Shown: positions 11,046 to 22,396 of the stretch, piece by piece
How positions within the stretch are numbered: the first letter of the stretch is position 1
How the letters are laid out: each line of letters opens with the position of its first letter
Source of the DNA: Doryteuthis pealeii
Taxonomy: Eukaryota > Mollusca > Cephalopoda > Myopsida > Loliginidae
Direction: 5' to 3'
Length of the DNA stretch: 64,000 nt
Assembly: GCA_023376005.1 (NCBI GenBank)
Contig: CM042150.1
Span: 73,125,578-73,189,577 of the forward strand
Translations under genes and position numbers: made by a program
The notes under the pieces: model-generated
What the model saw: the letters and a program-made list of their open reading frames with translations, nothing else
Database searches by the model: none
What the model was told of the DNA's origin: nothing

Positions 11046-13690
11046 TTGGAGCATTATATAAGCTTAAAAAACATACAGTTGATTAAAAACGAAAATACTT
11101 TTCATACATAAATATGTTTTATGCAAATTATGAAGTGTAACATCTTAAAAAATATGTTTTTAATGATATAGAGTAAGAATAGATCAAATGTGAATTTTTT
11201 CTCCACGCACTTTTTTTCAGTAAGCTTGGTGTGTCTAGTATACTAGATAAAAAAAAATTAAAAAAACAAAAACATTCTCTTTTAAGAATGTCAATATAAA
11301 AAAAACAAAAAACATTTTGAATTGTTTATCAGCCATTACCAATTCTCTCCTGGTGATCCTTCTTTTCATCTGAATAAAAAAAAGAAAAAGAAATGATCAA
11401 AATTTGTCCATTATACAAAATTAATTCAACTTTAATAATTCAAACATTTTGAAAAAAATATAATAAAAGCAATTAAAATTTTAAAAAGTCATAAAATATC
11501 AAATTAAACTCTTTACTTCCTGTACAACATGACACAGTACTTCATCCTCTGCACAATTATCTTGTATATAAAACCACAGGATTAATACTATTCAAATATT
11601 GATTACTTTAAAGTAAAGTAATAGTTGTAGTAGTAGTTGTAATGACAATAATGGCATTATACCAATTTTTAAGCAAACCATCTATTTTTTGTCTTCATCC
11701 TTAAAATACTTCTTATTTTAGTAATTTTTTACAGGAAGTTAAGAGTTTTAAAGCATATATTATACAAATGAAATCAAGAGGAAATATCCTCTAGTTAGAT
11801 AATTCAAGATGAAATGAAGAAAAATTAAAATATAAAAAGAAAAGAGAAATAAGGAAAGAAATAGAAAAAAAATGTGGAAAATTAGAGTTTTCCCTAAAGG
11901 AAATAGACAATGTGAAGTGATGTTAAGTAGGATGAAAGGAAATTAGATTGAATTTTTCTTCTTCTTCTTATGACCCCTTAAGTATATATCAAAATAAGAC
12001 ACAAAAAACATAGAATCTAAAACCAAATACAAAATTCACTAAACAAATTTACATTGAATATTATTTATGTTGATTAATAATTCATGATTGAATGAGCAAG
12101 TAGAAACAAATACTTCTTTATATGTATCAAAAAAATTATCCTTGTAAAGAACCACCAACATCTATTTAAACTAGTCAGCATAATTCATTATTTTATATGC
12201 TTACCTTTTTTTTCCAGCTAAAATCCTATCATTGAATTAAACATTTACATTAATTTTTGGCAAGTATTTATTTTATCTTAATTTCACTTGCTTTTTATTG
12301 AAGCTACTTAGACCATCATTCTACAGGTATTAGTAAACAGTGCAGATAATAAGAAATAAAGAATAAGCTGTAGACACTGTTATTTCCTTTCACCTTGAAA
12401 CCTGTCTACATCTAAGTGTCTCTACCATTTTACCTACTCTAGCCAACAGATTTCTAATTTGCATCTTTTTGGCCATAGAATGATTATCTGATTAGTGTGA
12501 TAGAAAACAACTGAAATTAAGATGAAATACAAGTAAAAAATGAACAATACTTATCAATACTTCATTTAATGATGATAAAAATAAAAGCAGTTATAAAGAT
12601 TGAATTTCAAAGATTTGAAATTTACTAATTAAAGTTTAAACAAATTTTTTAAAATATTTTTTCTTCATTTGTTAATTTTTTTCGTATTCTTTAATTCAAC
12701 TTATTTGTTAGATGATATCAAGTGAAAATGATGAGCAATGTCATTAAACAAAAAGTCAAGTCCCAAGAAAATTATATGGAATAAATGAAATTAGAAATTA
12801 TACTGACTACTTTAATCTAATTCTGGCTGTTCTTTGTAAAATTTTAGTAAATCATTGCTAGAAAAATACAAATTAATTAAAATAGTATAAAAGTTAACAA
12901 CCAAAAGAGCAAATTTGTTTTAGAATAAATAAAAAACATTAAAAGATGTTAGATTAATGGAATAAAAGAATTTGAATAATAAGAAAAGCAATTCATCACT
13001 TCTCTTATAGCATGATATATAAAATTTAAAAAAAAATCTTCCTCCTAACAATGTCCTAAGGCTAAAACTAGTTGAGAACAATTGAATATATATATATCTA
13101 TTATCATACTAAAGCTGAGATTATCACCTTTTAATGTCTAAAGGCTTTTTTCTTGGTTAGTATAATGACATGAAAGTTATAAATTATTCCTTAGTTTTAG
13201 GATTACATAATGTTTGAAAAAAATTCCATTTTAATTGGTTCTAATTAGTCGTAATTTGCAATTAAGTCAAAAACTGAACTGTCCCTGTCTTTACATTCTG
13301 CATATCACTCTTTTCCTCTTTATATGCCAGTGAAGGGGGATAGGAGAGTGATTAACTGAGACACTTTTAACAACTCACCAGCATATAATGAAATTCCATG
13401 ATCCATTTCAATTTAAATTAGGTCAAACTAGATATACCCAATTCGTTGAAAAATCCGTGTTTTTTTTTTTAATACAATTCTGACCTCAACGTTTGAAAAA
13501 AATTTACCAAAATTCAGGGAATTATCCGATTTTAATGAAATTTTCAGTGTTGATTTAGCAATGAATGAATTTTATAATGCATTAGTTATTTTATTTCAAA
13601 ACTTTCTGATTTTTTTCCAGGTCACTTAACTTTGACCCCCCCCCCCCGCTGTTTTTGGGGTGCAAAATATCGGTGTGGTATATATGTGAT
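11046..13690. other. AT-rich intergenic sequence, nothing recognised
   Basis: No open frame worth noting, no tRNA-like or transposase sequence. A C-run (about 12) lies at about 13637-13648 just outside the next SINE; such runs are sequencing-error prone. Confidence 0.55.
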
Positions 13691-13841
13691 TGATACTATT
13701 TTCTGCATAAATAAAAAGACAAAAGACCAAAGGTGTGAATAGAAAAATGAAACATTTTTTTTAAAGAATCTGCTCGGGTAGTAAATAAGTACCAAAAATC
13801 GAAAAATAAAATGAAAACAAAAACTAACAAAATAATTTTTG

Positions 13842-14200
13842 GAGTATTATTTGTATTATTCAGACTATTGTCCTCATTTTCATTATTATTTGTACAATGT
13901 TTCAGCCGATGTGCCCTCCGGCCTTCATCAAGTATTTCTTGTCGGAATTGGGAACTTTTTTTGTAATCGGGAGCCATCATGGAACTTTGAACCTAACCCT
14001 TTATTCAGTTCATATCCTGTTCTCATTCCACTAACCATATCTGGGGTACAGGTGTTAAACTGTGTTAAGCTGTCTTAATTATTATTCTATGTTACTGCAG
14101 CCCCTGACCAGGATTGAACCTGCAATCTAGAGATAACTGTCACTTAGAACTGTCTTAACCTAACTTCTTTATCAACTAGACTATGTGTCCAATTGGACAA
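13842..14200 (-). repeat. tRNA-derived SINE family D, near full length
   Basis: On the minus strand the element runs from ttggacacatagtctagttg at about 14199 through a B-box ggttcaatcc (complement of 14111-14120) to a 3' end gaggacaatag...aataatact at 13842. Body blocks include gcagtaacatagaataataa, gagaacaggata and aataaagggttagg. The 3' end is identical in type to the copy at 42747-43163, which fixes the boundary. The two ORFs crossing it (13696-13980 minus, 13839-14078 plus) are incidental. Confidence 0.82.
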
Positions 14201-14537
14201 TCCAGTGTGAATTTTTTCAATCGCAAAAGTTACAATTTATTTTGTAAAAACGGATTTTAAGTAGCGTCTTGGCAGGCATCTTGATCGAAATTGACCGAAA
14301 AAATCGTTTTAAATGTATCAAAAATAAATTACATGTGTAATATTATTTTGCTTTTTTTACTGATGACCATTATGTTACTACTTTTCGACTTAGACAAAAA
14401 TTTGACCTTAAATAATCGGTTTAAAAAATTTTTTAAAATGAAAAGCAGATAATATTTTGACAGACCCTACTCTTTTCCCTAATCCTAATCATCTAGTGAG
14501 AGCCTAATGGGTGACCCAACAGGTCATGTTTTGTCTA

Positions 14538-14576
<39 letters not shown>

Positions 14577-14915
14577 AGTGGGGAATTGGAAACAGAAGTT
14601 CTACAACCACAGACACTCATTTTCCAAATAATCTCTGAGAAACCAAATAGCTCTCTCGAGACTTTTTTGATTAAACCTGCAGATTGAATGGAGGATTCTA
14701 AAAAGATCCACAAAACCAAGCAACTTGGATAGCAGATGCAATTTGTGCCTGGGGGAGAAAATTCAAATCATAAAGTATAGAGAATGAGACAAACTGCTGA
14801 ATCAGAGAAACGAAATTGTTGCAATATGCCGACACAAAAGCAGTTTCAAAATATATTAAAGCCCCTTATGAAAAATAACTCCCCCCTCCCCATATAAGGG
14901 ATATTTAGTAGACAT
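14201..14915. other. AT-rich sequence with (TA)n at 14539-14572
   Basis: Apart from the TA tract, only low-complexity AT-rich DNA and a short less AT-rich segment (14575-14830) are seen, with stops in all frames. No family is recognised. Confidence 0.5.
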
Positions 14916-14919
14916 ACAG

Positions 14920-15250
14920 GAATATGTAATTGTGCATGTCTACACTTAATAATCAAACCAGAATGTAAGTAAAGTTGAATTTATGTCATGTTAACTCGAG
15001 TGGGAAGATCTTACGATTGATGTTGTTTAGTTTATACCAATATTTTTGTAACATCACTACATTGTCCTAATAAGAGAATAGTATGGTTACCAAAATTATT
15101 ATTAGAAATGTCTGAATTTGAATTAGTATAGATATGTACTATTGTCCTTGTTAATATGATCAGAAACCTTAGGAAACTAGAATAAAAACTATTAAATAAT
15201 GGTCTTTATGTAGATGTCTGTAGGTACATATATAAAAATGTGTATGTGTG
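14920..15250 (+). repeat. Diverged tandem duplication, unit 1
   Basis: Blocks gtaagtaaagttgaatttat (14965), ttaccaaaat (15087), atgtctgaatttgaatt and atagatatg reappear in the same order about 430 bases downstream in unit 2. Both units end in a TG/TA-rich stretch (tgtatgtgtgtgg). Confidence 0.75.
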
Positions 15251-15349
15251 TGGTTATGCTTTTTTAATTTTTATGTATATGTATGGGTATATGTGCATTT
15301 GTGTGTGTATATATATGATTCTTCATTCAAACTATATGTGGAATGCATG

Positions 15350-15690
15350 CATGTATCTGTAATTGTACATATTTAAATCCAATGATTAAAACATGTAAGT
15401 AAAGTTGGATTTATGTCATGTTGATTCTGTCCATTAATTCTTAGGAGTAATATTGCTTGGTATATGCAGATATCTCTTCATGCAATTGCATGGTCCAAAA
15501 ATAAGAATTATTTCGTTACCAAAATCTTTATAATGAATGTCTGATTTTGAATTGGGATAGATATGCATTTTCCTTTTTGATATGAATTGAAATCTTGGCA
15601 ATCTGAGAGTAATACTATTAAATGATATTTTGTGTGGATGTCTGTGTATGTATCTGGGTGTGTGTGATTGGGTATATATATATATATGTG
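15350..15690 (+). repeat. Diverged tandem duplication, unit 2
   Basis: Second copy, offset by 430-431 bases from 14920-15250, with gtaagtaaagttggatttat at 15395 and ttaccaaaatctttata at 15518. It ends in a (TG)/(TA) tract around 15650-15700. Confidence 0.75.
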
Positions 15691-15699
15691 TGTATGTAT

Positions 15700-16167
15700 A
15701 TTGCATGGTAGTAGGGTGTGACTTGGGGAATGCTATGTCAAAAAGATTAAAATTTATGAGGTTTTGGTAAGGGAAGCACCTGGGGAAACATGGAAACTGT
15801 TTACTGAAAATGACCAGTTAAAAAATAAAAAAGTAATTAAAAAAACTAAAAAAAATTCAATGGGTCAGTGAGGCAAGGTGTCCAATCCCTAGGAATAATA
15901 AAAATTTATTGAAGGGACAAAAAAAAAAACCCACCCAGATTGAGACCACCTGGCTAACCTTGTCATAAACAGCAGATGATGATAAGAACTGTAATCGAAA
16001 CCTTTCAGGATTTCCCAGAAAAATTGTATATAATGCCTCATGAATTTTCTGTTTACCATTTCCAATAAAGTCAGCAGTCGGATGATACTCATATGTATAC
16101 ACTGATACCTGTTGGTAGAAATAGTTCTATAACCACAAAATGACTGATTTTTAAGCCTTTTCTTTAC

Positions 16168-16222
<55 letters not shown>

Positions 16223-16975
16223 TAATTGAAGTATCCATTTGCATCAAGTAAGGGATGGTTAGAATAACAGTGAAACAATTCCTTAGTTAATAATGAAGTT
16301 TTGTTAAGATTTAAAGGAGTGGTATTTCTTGATTTAACCATATCTGTTTTTTGGGGGGGTTTTTCCTACATAATCATTTTACATCTTTGTCTTGAGGAAT
16401 TACCTATAAATCTAATTATTAACATTTAACTAAATGTAAAAATTATTTTAGTAAGACAAATAATTTGTTATATAATGTTTCAAATGAAGTCTTTTTATGT
16501 TTTTTAAGGAGAGTTGGAATATTTTCATTATTAACATCTATTTATAAATGGATTTTGCTAAACTGGTTAATGTTTAGACACATTAAAAATGCATGATACA
16601 AATTTAAATTTATAATTATTTTGAAACTTTTCAATAAGTTAGTAGGTATCTTTGTAATTTCACAGGTGATACACCTGAATCAAATAGTCTAAATGTTTAA
16701 TGTATATTGATTAAATATTTGTCTAAGTATGATAGTAAATTAATGTTTGTAGTGTTTGTTTAACCTATAGAAACATTTCAGAAGTTGTTTATATCATTTG
16801 TCCTGATATAAACATAAAATGATATTTTAATTGGAAATGTTTGCTTAAAAGAGCTTTCTAATCTTTAAAGTTTCATAGAATAAATGCAACTAAAAATAAT
16901 GTTTATCTTTTTGATGATATTACAATGATTAACCAATAGACAATATTAATATTTAATTTTTAAATATTATAGCTA
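15700..16975. other. AT-rich sequence with (CA)n(TA)n at 16162-16220
   Basis: The compound microsatellite is the only feature. The 81- and 97-codon minus-strand frames overlapping at 15857-16182 share no recognisable domain and run into the microsatellite. Confidence 0.5.
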
Positions 16976-16978
16976 TAA

Positions 16979-17205
16979 AAGGCAGAGTGACCTATTGTTG
17001 GTATTAGTCGGACAGCAATGACGTATATCTCCTTTTCACTAGTGCGAGACCAGGGAGATTATTTTTTCATCTGACATCAACCATCAGCTCTCCACTTTAC
17101 AGCACAGATCCAAACTGTACTACTCCTGCACTGAGTTGGTAAGGGCCAATATTGAACCTGGAACCTTGTGGTTCCAAGGTGGATTCTATATCTACCCTAA
17201 AGGAG
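16979..17205 (-). repeat. tRNA-derived SINE family A, degraded head
   Basis: Matches the copy at 9178-9426 along its length (acctattgttggtatta, cttttcactagtgcgagacc, ggagattatttt, gagttggtaagggcc). The B-box region is recognisable (complement of 17148-17158). The A-box end is lost after about 17190. Confidence 0.85.
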
Positions 17206-17605
17206 GGATTTTAAATTCAATGATCATAAAATTATCTATTCCACTTTTTATTACAGCAGTAAAAACATGCAAGACACTAATCAAGATTTTGTGAGGACTA
17301 TAAGTTAATAAACATCACAGAGAGTTTAATTCTCTGTTAGTCCTTATTTGTACTATAAATGTAAACACATAATTACAATGATGGGGGAAAAAGTCATAGG
17401 AAAAAAACATGGAATAACTTTGACTTTGGCTTAGAATTATTCAGCTAAATGTTTATTTTATATTGTTTAAAGATAAAGATTTTGTTTAAACAACTTGTAG
17501 TTGTTTTTAAATTGGGGGATAAAAGGGAGATGGACAAAAAGATATTTGTCAAATTAGTAAAATTGAGGTTATATAATATCTGCATGTAGACTGCTATAAA
17601 TCATA
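17206..17605. other. AT-rich sequence, nothing recognised
   Basis: The interval between two SINE A copies in opposite orientation. It has no open frame, tRNA-like box or repeat I could match. Confidence 0.5.
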
Positions 17606-17607
17606 TA

Positions 17608-17765
17608 TAGGGCTGGGTTAGCTCAGTTGGTAGAGTGTTCGGCTTGAAACCACAAGGTTCCTAGTTTGATACCAGCCCTCACCAACTCAGCGTATGAGTA
17701 GCACAGAGATCTGTGCGGTAAAGTAAAGAGCTGATGGTAGGTGTGGCGCTCCACCTCAAGACTGG
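17608..17765 (+). repeat. tRNA-derived SINE family A, 5' half with good tRNA head
   Basis: Starts gggctgggttagctcagttg with a clear A-box (17619-17630) and a B-box (agtttgatacc, 17663-17673), then cgtatgagtagcacagagat and gagctgatggtaggtg. It stops at a (TA)n tract. The tRNA-like head is the best preserved in the window, but no acceptor-stem pairing completes it, so it is not a tRNA gene. Confidence 0.88.
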
Positions 17766-17792
17766 TATATATATATATATATATATATATAT
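17765..17792. repeat. (TA)n tract joining two SINEs tail to tail
   Basis: About 13 TA units between the 3' side of the SINE A copy (17608-17765, plus) and the 3' end of the SINE B copy (17793-18070, minus). Confidence 0.9.
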
Positions 17793-18070
17793 CAGTCCCT
17801 CCACATGAGTAGAATGTGACACAAGGTCAATTTCTTAAGAGGAGTTTAACAGGTTTGAATTCAGAGTTTTCCTTCTCCTAGACTGGTTGCTTAACCAAGG
17901 TTAAAGAGCCCTTTCTACCCTACTATTTATCCATAGCTGCAGGGAGAATAGACGGATGCATACCTTTTCCAAGAGTATTAGTTCTATGTGAAATGCAAAC
18001 AGCCTCGTCCAGGATTTGAATTCATGTTGACTGAGTCCATTACCTACAACAATAACCATTACACCACCAT
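17793..18070 (-). repeat. tRNA-derived SINE family B, reference copy
   Basis: On the minus strand: A-box-like ggtggtgtaatgg (complement of 18057-18069), B-box-like gaattcaaatcct (complement of 18011-18023), then the body with caaacagcctcgtcc, aaaggtatgcatccg, ctgcagctatggataa, cctagtctagg-like blocks and a 3' end ttgaccttgtgtcacat near 17815. The length is about 275 bases. It matches the copies in both arms of the giant palindrome and the head-side fragment at 21450-21575. Confidence 0.88.
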
Positions 18071-18429
18071 ATATGTAGTAAAATCTCCCTCTCTTTCTTT
18101 CTCTATCTGTCTGTCTCTCACACATATGAACACACACCTGAGAACAAAATGGGAATAAATTTTCTATATTTTAAAATCTATCTAAAAATGTCACATTGTT
18201 TTTTGAGGTTGAAAAATGTAGACCAAATTTATAATTCATATTTTGGATAGATAATATGACCAGTAAATGGTATAAATTATATGTTGTTCATCTCAAAGAA
18301 GAACAGATTGATAATAATGCAAGAAGGTTATTTTTAGATATTTTTCTCACAAAGAGAAATCATAGTAAGTGAAATGAATATCAAATTGATTATTTATAAG
18401 GGTCACTATGAAGGTAATACCTACTATTT

Positions 18430-19150
18430 TATGTCAGCCTAAAATATCAGAGGTGTATGTCGGTGGTATGACAGTAGAGGTTGAATCTTCCAGCCAATGA
18501 AACCCATCATTTTTTGCCTTATTACATATACCAGTTGATTGGAAATCTGGTAAAATGATGTCAACACTTGCTAAGCACTTAGACCAAACAATGGATAAGA
18601 GCACAGTTAGGCAGTGGGTAATGCACTTCAACAGTGGTGATAGCAATGTGAATGACAAGCGGCATTCCAGGCAACCCTACACAGCTGTCATCCCAGATCA
18701 GACCATCCATGTAAATTGGTGAATTATGAGCAGGGAATTTGTGTATGAAGCTGAATGTCAGCTTCAATGCATTGGAAATCATATTGGCAATGTTGGAATA
18801 TCACAAAGTTTGTGGTAGGTGGGTCATTCCCCCCCGGATGAAGAACACACAAGAACAGAGAAACCACTGAATGCAATTCTGTCAGGACTTGCTGAACCAC
18901 TATCAGGTTGAAGGTGACAGTTTCCTGGACAACATTATCAGCCTGTACAACTGTCAACCTACAAAATAAAGATGAAAAATGTGGAAAGAAAAAAATTCCC
19001 AGCAGCAATACTGTCATTGGCACTGTGAAAATTTTTATGGATGTGGCAATGCAGACTCTTGTTCATTGTTGGTGAAAATGGACAACCAATTGTGTTGAAG
19101 CTGAAATGCTGTCATCATGCTCCCTCGATCTGTTGTTGTTTCCATAAAAA
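18430..19150 (+). pseudogene. Mariner-type transposase pseudogene, N-terminal part
   Basis: Mariner transposases cut and paste DNA at TA sites. Here a plus-strand frame around 18560-18700 reads the helix-turn-helix region (STVRQWVMHFNSGD, then a DKR-S-Q-P linker). After frameshifts, around 18770-18960, it reads residues typical of the mid-protein (HKVCGRWV, LLNHYQVEGDSFLDNI). Stops and frame changes are frequent, and similarity fades after about 19000, before the catalytic HDN and SPD motifs. It is an old dead copy. No terminal inverted repeats were found. It is more diverged than the copy at 34030-34486 and seems to belong to another mariner lineage. The minus-strand ORFs here are shadows. 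Confidence 0.8.
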
Positions 19151-20009
19151 TAAGTAAGAGGCATTACTTTCAGAACATTTCTTGTATAGTAATTATTGAA
19201 AATGATTAGAAAATATTGTAAAACAAAAGTTGTAATGACAAAAACTAAAGTGTGTGTGTGTGGGGGGGATCAACATTTTTAATTTTTGATGTTGTAGTAC
19301 ATTGAACAGATTAGTAAAAAGAAGAAAAAAAAAGAATTATTTTGAGTTCAAACAGTTTGGCTGAAAACTTGAAACAATGGAAATACAATTCAATTCTATC
19401 AAGTGGGTCTGCTGTGGCACATTTGGACAGCGGACATGTTAGAAGGATTTTCTTTCCAAGTATTATTTCTGATGATTGTGGAATCCACAATCAAAGATAA
19501 AACCACACAAGCAAAAGATTCGACAAAACATTCAACATTTATTATGAATATTTGAAAGGTATAATATATTAACCAAATGAAGGACTTGCTAGACAGGATG
19601 TGACACCTACAAGAACCAATAAAAGGAAAGGGGCTTTCTTGTCATTTCTTTTAAAGGGGTTAAGGAAGAAAGGCTAGATATATGTGTGGGTGGGTGAGAG
19701 AATGTTGTCTCTAACCCTTTCCATTAAAGTTTGGTACTTCAATCAAATCTCCAGACAGTGATTATTAGAGACATCAACAGCATAGGACTTGTTACCTTTT
19801 AGTTTGAAGCCATCTTTACTAGCAAACATCAAAGGGCTGTCAATGCTGTTGTCCTTCATATATCAAATAATATGGGATGGTAGTAAGGATTTGTTTATTC
19901 TAACTTCTTCTTCATCATAGGTAAAAGATGACATATAGATTGGGTAATAGATAAATAGGTAGATTGATTTTCATTTTACTTTTGTTCATAGGTAGCTTTT
20001 ATCTTAACC

Positions 20010-20059
<50 letters not shown>

Positions 20060-20772
20060 TATGTTTTTCTTCCTTTTTTATAATGTACAATTGCTGTAAT
20101 GATTAATTATAAGTATTTTCTGGTCTTCAAAAAGAAGAATAAGAATTAATAAGTAATAAATTAGCACCATTAATTTTTTTCTTTGAGACAATGACTTAGA
20201 GAATATAAGTGTTGGTTGAAGTGTATCTTGTTTGGTAGTGATGAGTTCAAACCCTGCATTAGACAATATGTGAAAAATCATATTATCTTGTTTAGTATAA
20301 GAAGCAAGCAATATCTTGTGTTAAATTAATTACGAAGAATTAATTGGTATGAGTTTTGGATGACAGTATGAGAACAATCTATTCCTGTTGATTGATTATA
20401 GTGTTTGGTTAAAAACTCTAAGAAAGTTACCATCTATAACAGACATCTTAAGAAGGCCAGTGGGTGCAGTAGCCATGAATATAAAAACTAAGATGAAGAT
20501 ATTAATCTGAGTACATCAGTGAATAATATTGACAATTCTTCACCACAGATATTCAGACAAAAATTAATAAGAAATTTCTTTTGAATAAAAGTGACAGAAG
20601 CTTTTTCAAAATAAAGAAGCTTTTTTTTTTTTAATACAAAATATAGTGAGAATTAACTGCTGATAAAAAGGGAAATATTAATGTCGGATTTGAATATATC
20701 CTTTAACTGAGCCTGGAAAAGTGATAGTAAATACCCATGTCCATGTTTGTTTTTTCTGTAAATATATAGTAT

Positions 20773-20822
<50 letters not shown>

Positions 20823-21015
20823 TAAAACTTATTGAAAATAAAGAGTGATATATATATCATAATCTTTCTGCTATAAACATGTAATGAAGTAAAAAATCCT
20901 AATGAATTTCCCCTTGATACACCAGAATATAAAAGTCTTCACCTTGCAAAATATTAAGAAATACACACTGGAATATTATCATTCTAAAATTTAAGATTTA
21001 TTTGCTTCCTAATTA
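19151..21015. other. Intergenic sequence with (TA)n at 20018-20056
   Basis: Moderately AT-rich. A short TG/G run lies at 19251-19268. No coding frame or repeat family was recognised. Confidence 0.5.
20774..20819. repeat. (CA)n microsatellite, about 23 units
   Basis: Uninterrupted CA dinucleotides. The CVCVCV minus-strand frame is an artefact of this tract. Confidence 0.98.
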
Positions 21016-21020
21016 TTAGA

Positions 21021-21385
21021 GTCATCATGCTTGAATGATCAAGAATTATTGGAAAACATGTTGAGATCAAGGTTAGAAATGTTGGAGGAAGTGGAGAAGT
21101 AGGAGGAGGAGAAACAAGAAGTGGAGAAGTAGGAGGAGGAGAAACAAGAAGTGGAGAAGTAGGAGGAGGAGAAACAGGAAGACTAAAAATGCATTGATGA
21201 CTTTGAAGATATTCATATTAATCCTATCTACTCATACATAAGCAATTATCTGACCATGATGTGAATAAAAACTTATGATCTCATTAAAATTTGATCTTCA
21301 TGATGCAACTGAATCATTACTACAAGGTTCCTCTCTCTTTATGAAAATGACATTTTTAACAAATACAAAGAACAGAAACTTTAAA
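21021..21385 (+). repeat. Inverted repeat pair F, left arm
   Basis: Reverse complement of 27275-27619. Shared blocks include gtcatcatgc, aagaattattggaaaacatg, ttgagatcaaggttaga, gactaaaaatgcattgatga and gatctcattaaaatttgatc. The left copy contains a local 30-bp triplication at 21089-21178. A short frame common to both copies (ISLKFDLH, then SLFMK) may be a remnant of an element's coding region, but I do not recognise it. Confidence 0.85.
21089..21178 (+). repeat. 30-bp tandem triplication
   Basis: Three near-identical copies of a purine-rich unit beginning gaagtggagaagtaggagga. The opposite arm at about 27480-27550 has only a related, unexpanded purine-rich stretch. The copies contain an in-frame stop, so this is not a coding repeat. 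Confidence 0.9.
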
Positions 21386-21449
21386 TTGGATAAGTATAAC
21401 TTATAAGGTGAAAACTGTATAGGCATACATTGTAGAGGGATTGGGGGAA

Positions 21450-21575
21450 GAAGCTAGGTAGTATAATGGTTATCAGTACAGAAATAATCAAACTAATTGT
21501 GGTTGCTTACTTTCACTTTGCACTAATGCCATTTGGAAAAGCATGAATCTGCTTTTACCTCCATTTTGTACATTA
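21450..21575 (+). repeat. tRNA-derived SINE family B, head-side fragment
   Basis: Contains an A-box-like gtataatgg, then a family-B body start (ctttcactttgcactaatgc, ggaaaagcatgaatctg). The remainder of the element is absent. Confidence 0.65.
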
Positions 21576-21579
21576 ATAG

Positions 21580-22390
21580 ATAATATTGACAAAAGTTAAC
21601 ATCTCATGATAGATGATAAAGAAAAGAGTGAGCATTTGGGCAAACAATTATTCTATGATAACCTTACCTGCCTAAGTAGTACAAGCAAAAAGCTTTTATG
21701 TCTATGATTATTTTGATAGAGGCCAATCACACTAAAGATAATAAGGATAATATATTGGTGACATTAAAAGCTTAGCATTTGATATATATATATATACATA
21801 TACAACAACACCTTCATGCAATAAAACCCCAATTCAAGAAAAAGAACCTTAAGAAAAATAATATAGAGTTTTTAAATCCTGATCATGATTTTTATTATTT
21901 GTAGTTTATTAATTGATTACCTAAAATGTAAAATTCTTTGTTCATTAATAAGAAAGAGAAAGTATTTTAGATAATAAAGGCAATATTTTGTTGTATTTGT
22001 TTTACTCAAATTTAAATGTTTCTATTGGCACACATTTACTCCTTTTAAAAAATTAACAGCATTAATGCTTAATAATAGTTCAAATGAACTTTTTACATCA
22101 CTTTTATAACTTTTAACTACATCTTATGAATCTGTTTTTTTGCATTATTTTACCTACTTACATTTTATAATCATATAAATTAAATATGAAAGCAAAAAAG
22201 TAATTAGTATCATTTTCAAAAGTGAGATTTTATTTCTACTTTAATATTGCTACATTTAGTTAAATGGTTTATCTTGTTACTAAATTATTTCTGTCCTGTC
22301 TGATTATTGTAACAATATTTCTTTTGCTAATTGAAACTTTTAGTAATAGTGATAGTATTGTAATTAATCACTGTTTAGTTCATATATATA
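21580..22390. other. AT-rich sequence, nothing recognised
   Basis: Strongly AT-rich with a few short TA tracts. It ends in the (TA) tract into which the GC-rich insertion at 22397 is placed. Confidence 0.5.
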
Positions 22391-22396
22391 TATATC

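Noticed and set aside
17608..17680. Possible functional tRNA gene on the plus strand
   Set aside because: Best tRNA-like head in the window, but it is part of SINE A, and the acceptor stem and discriminator structure are missing.
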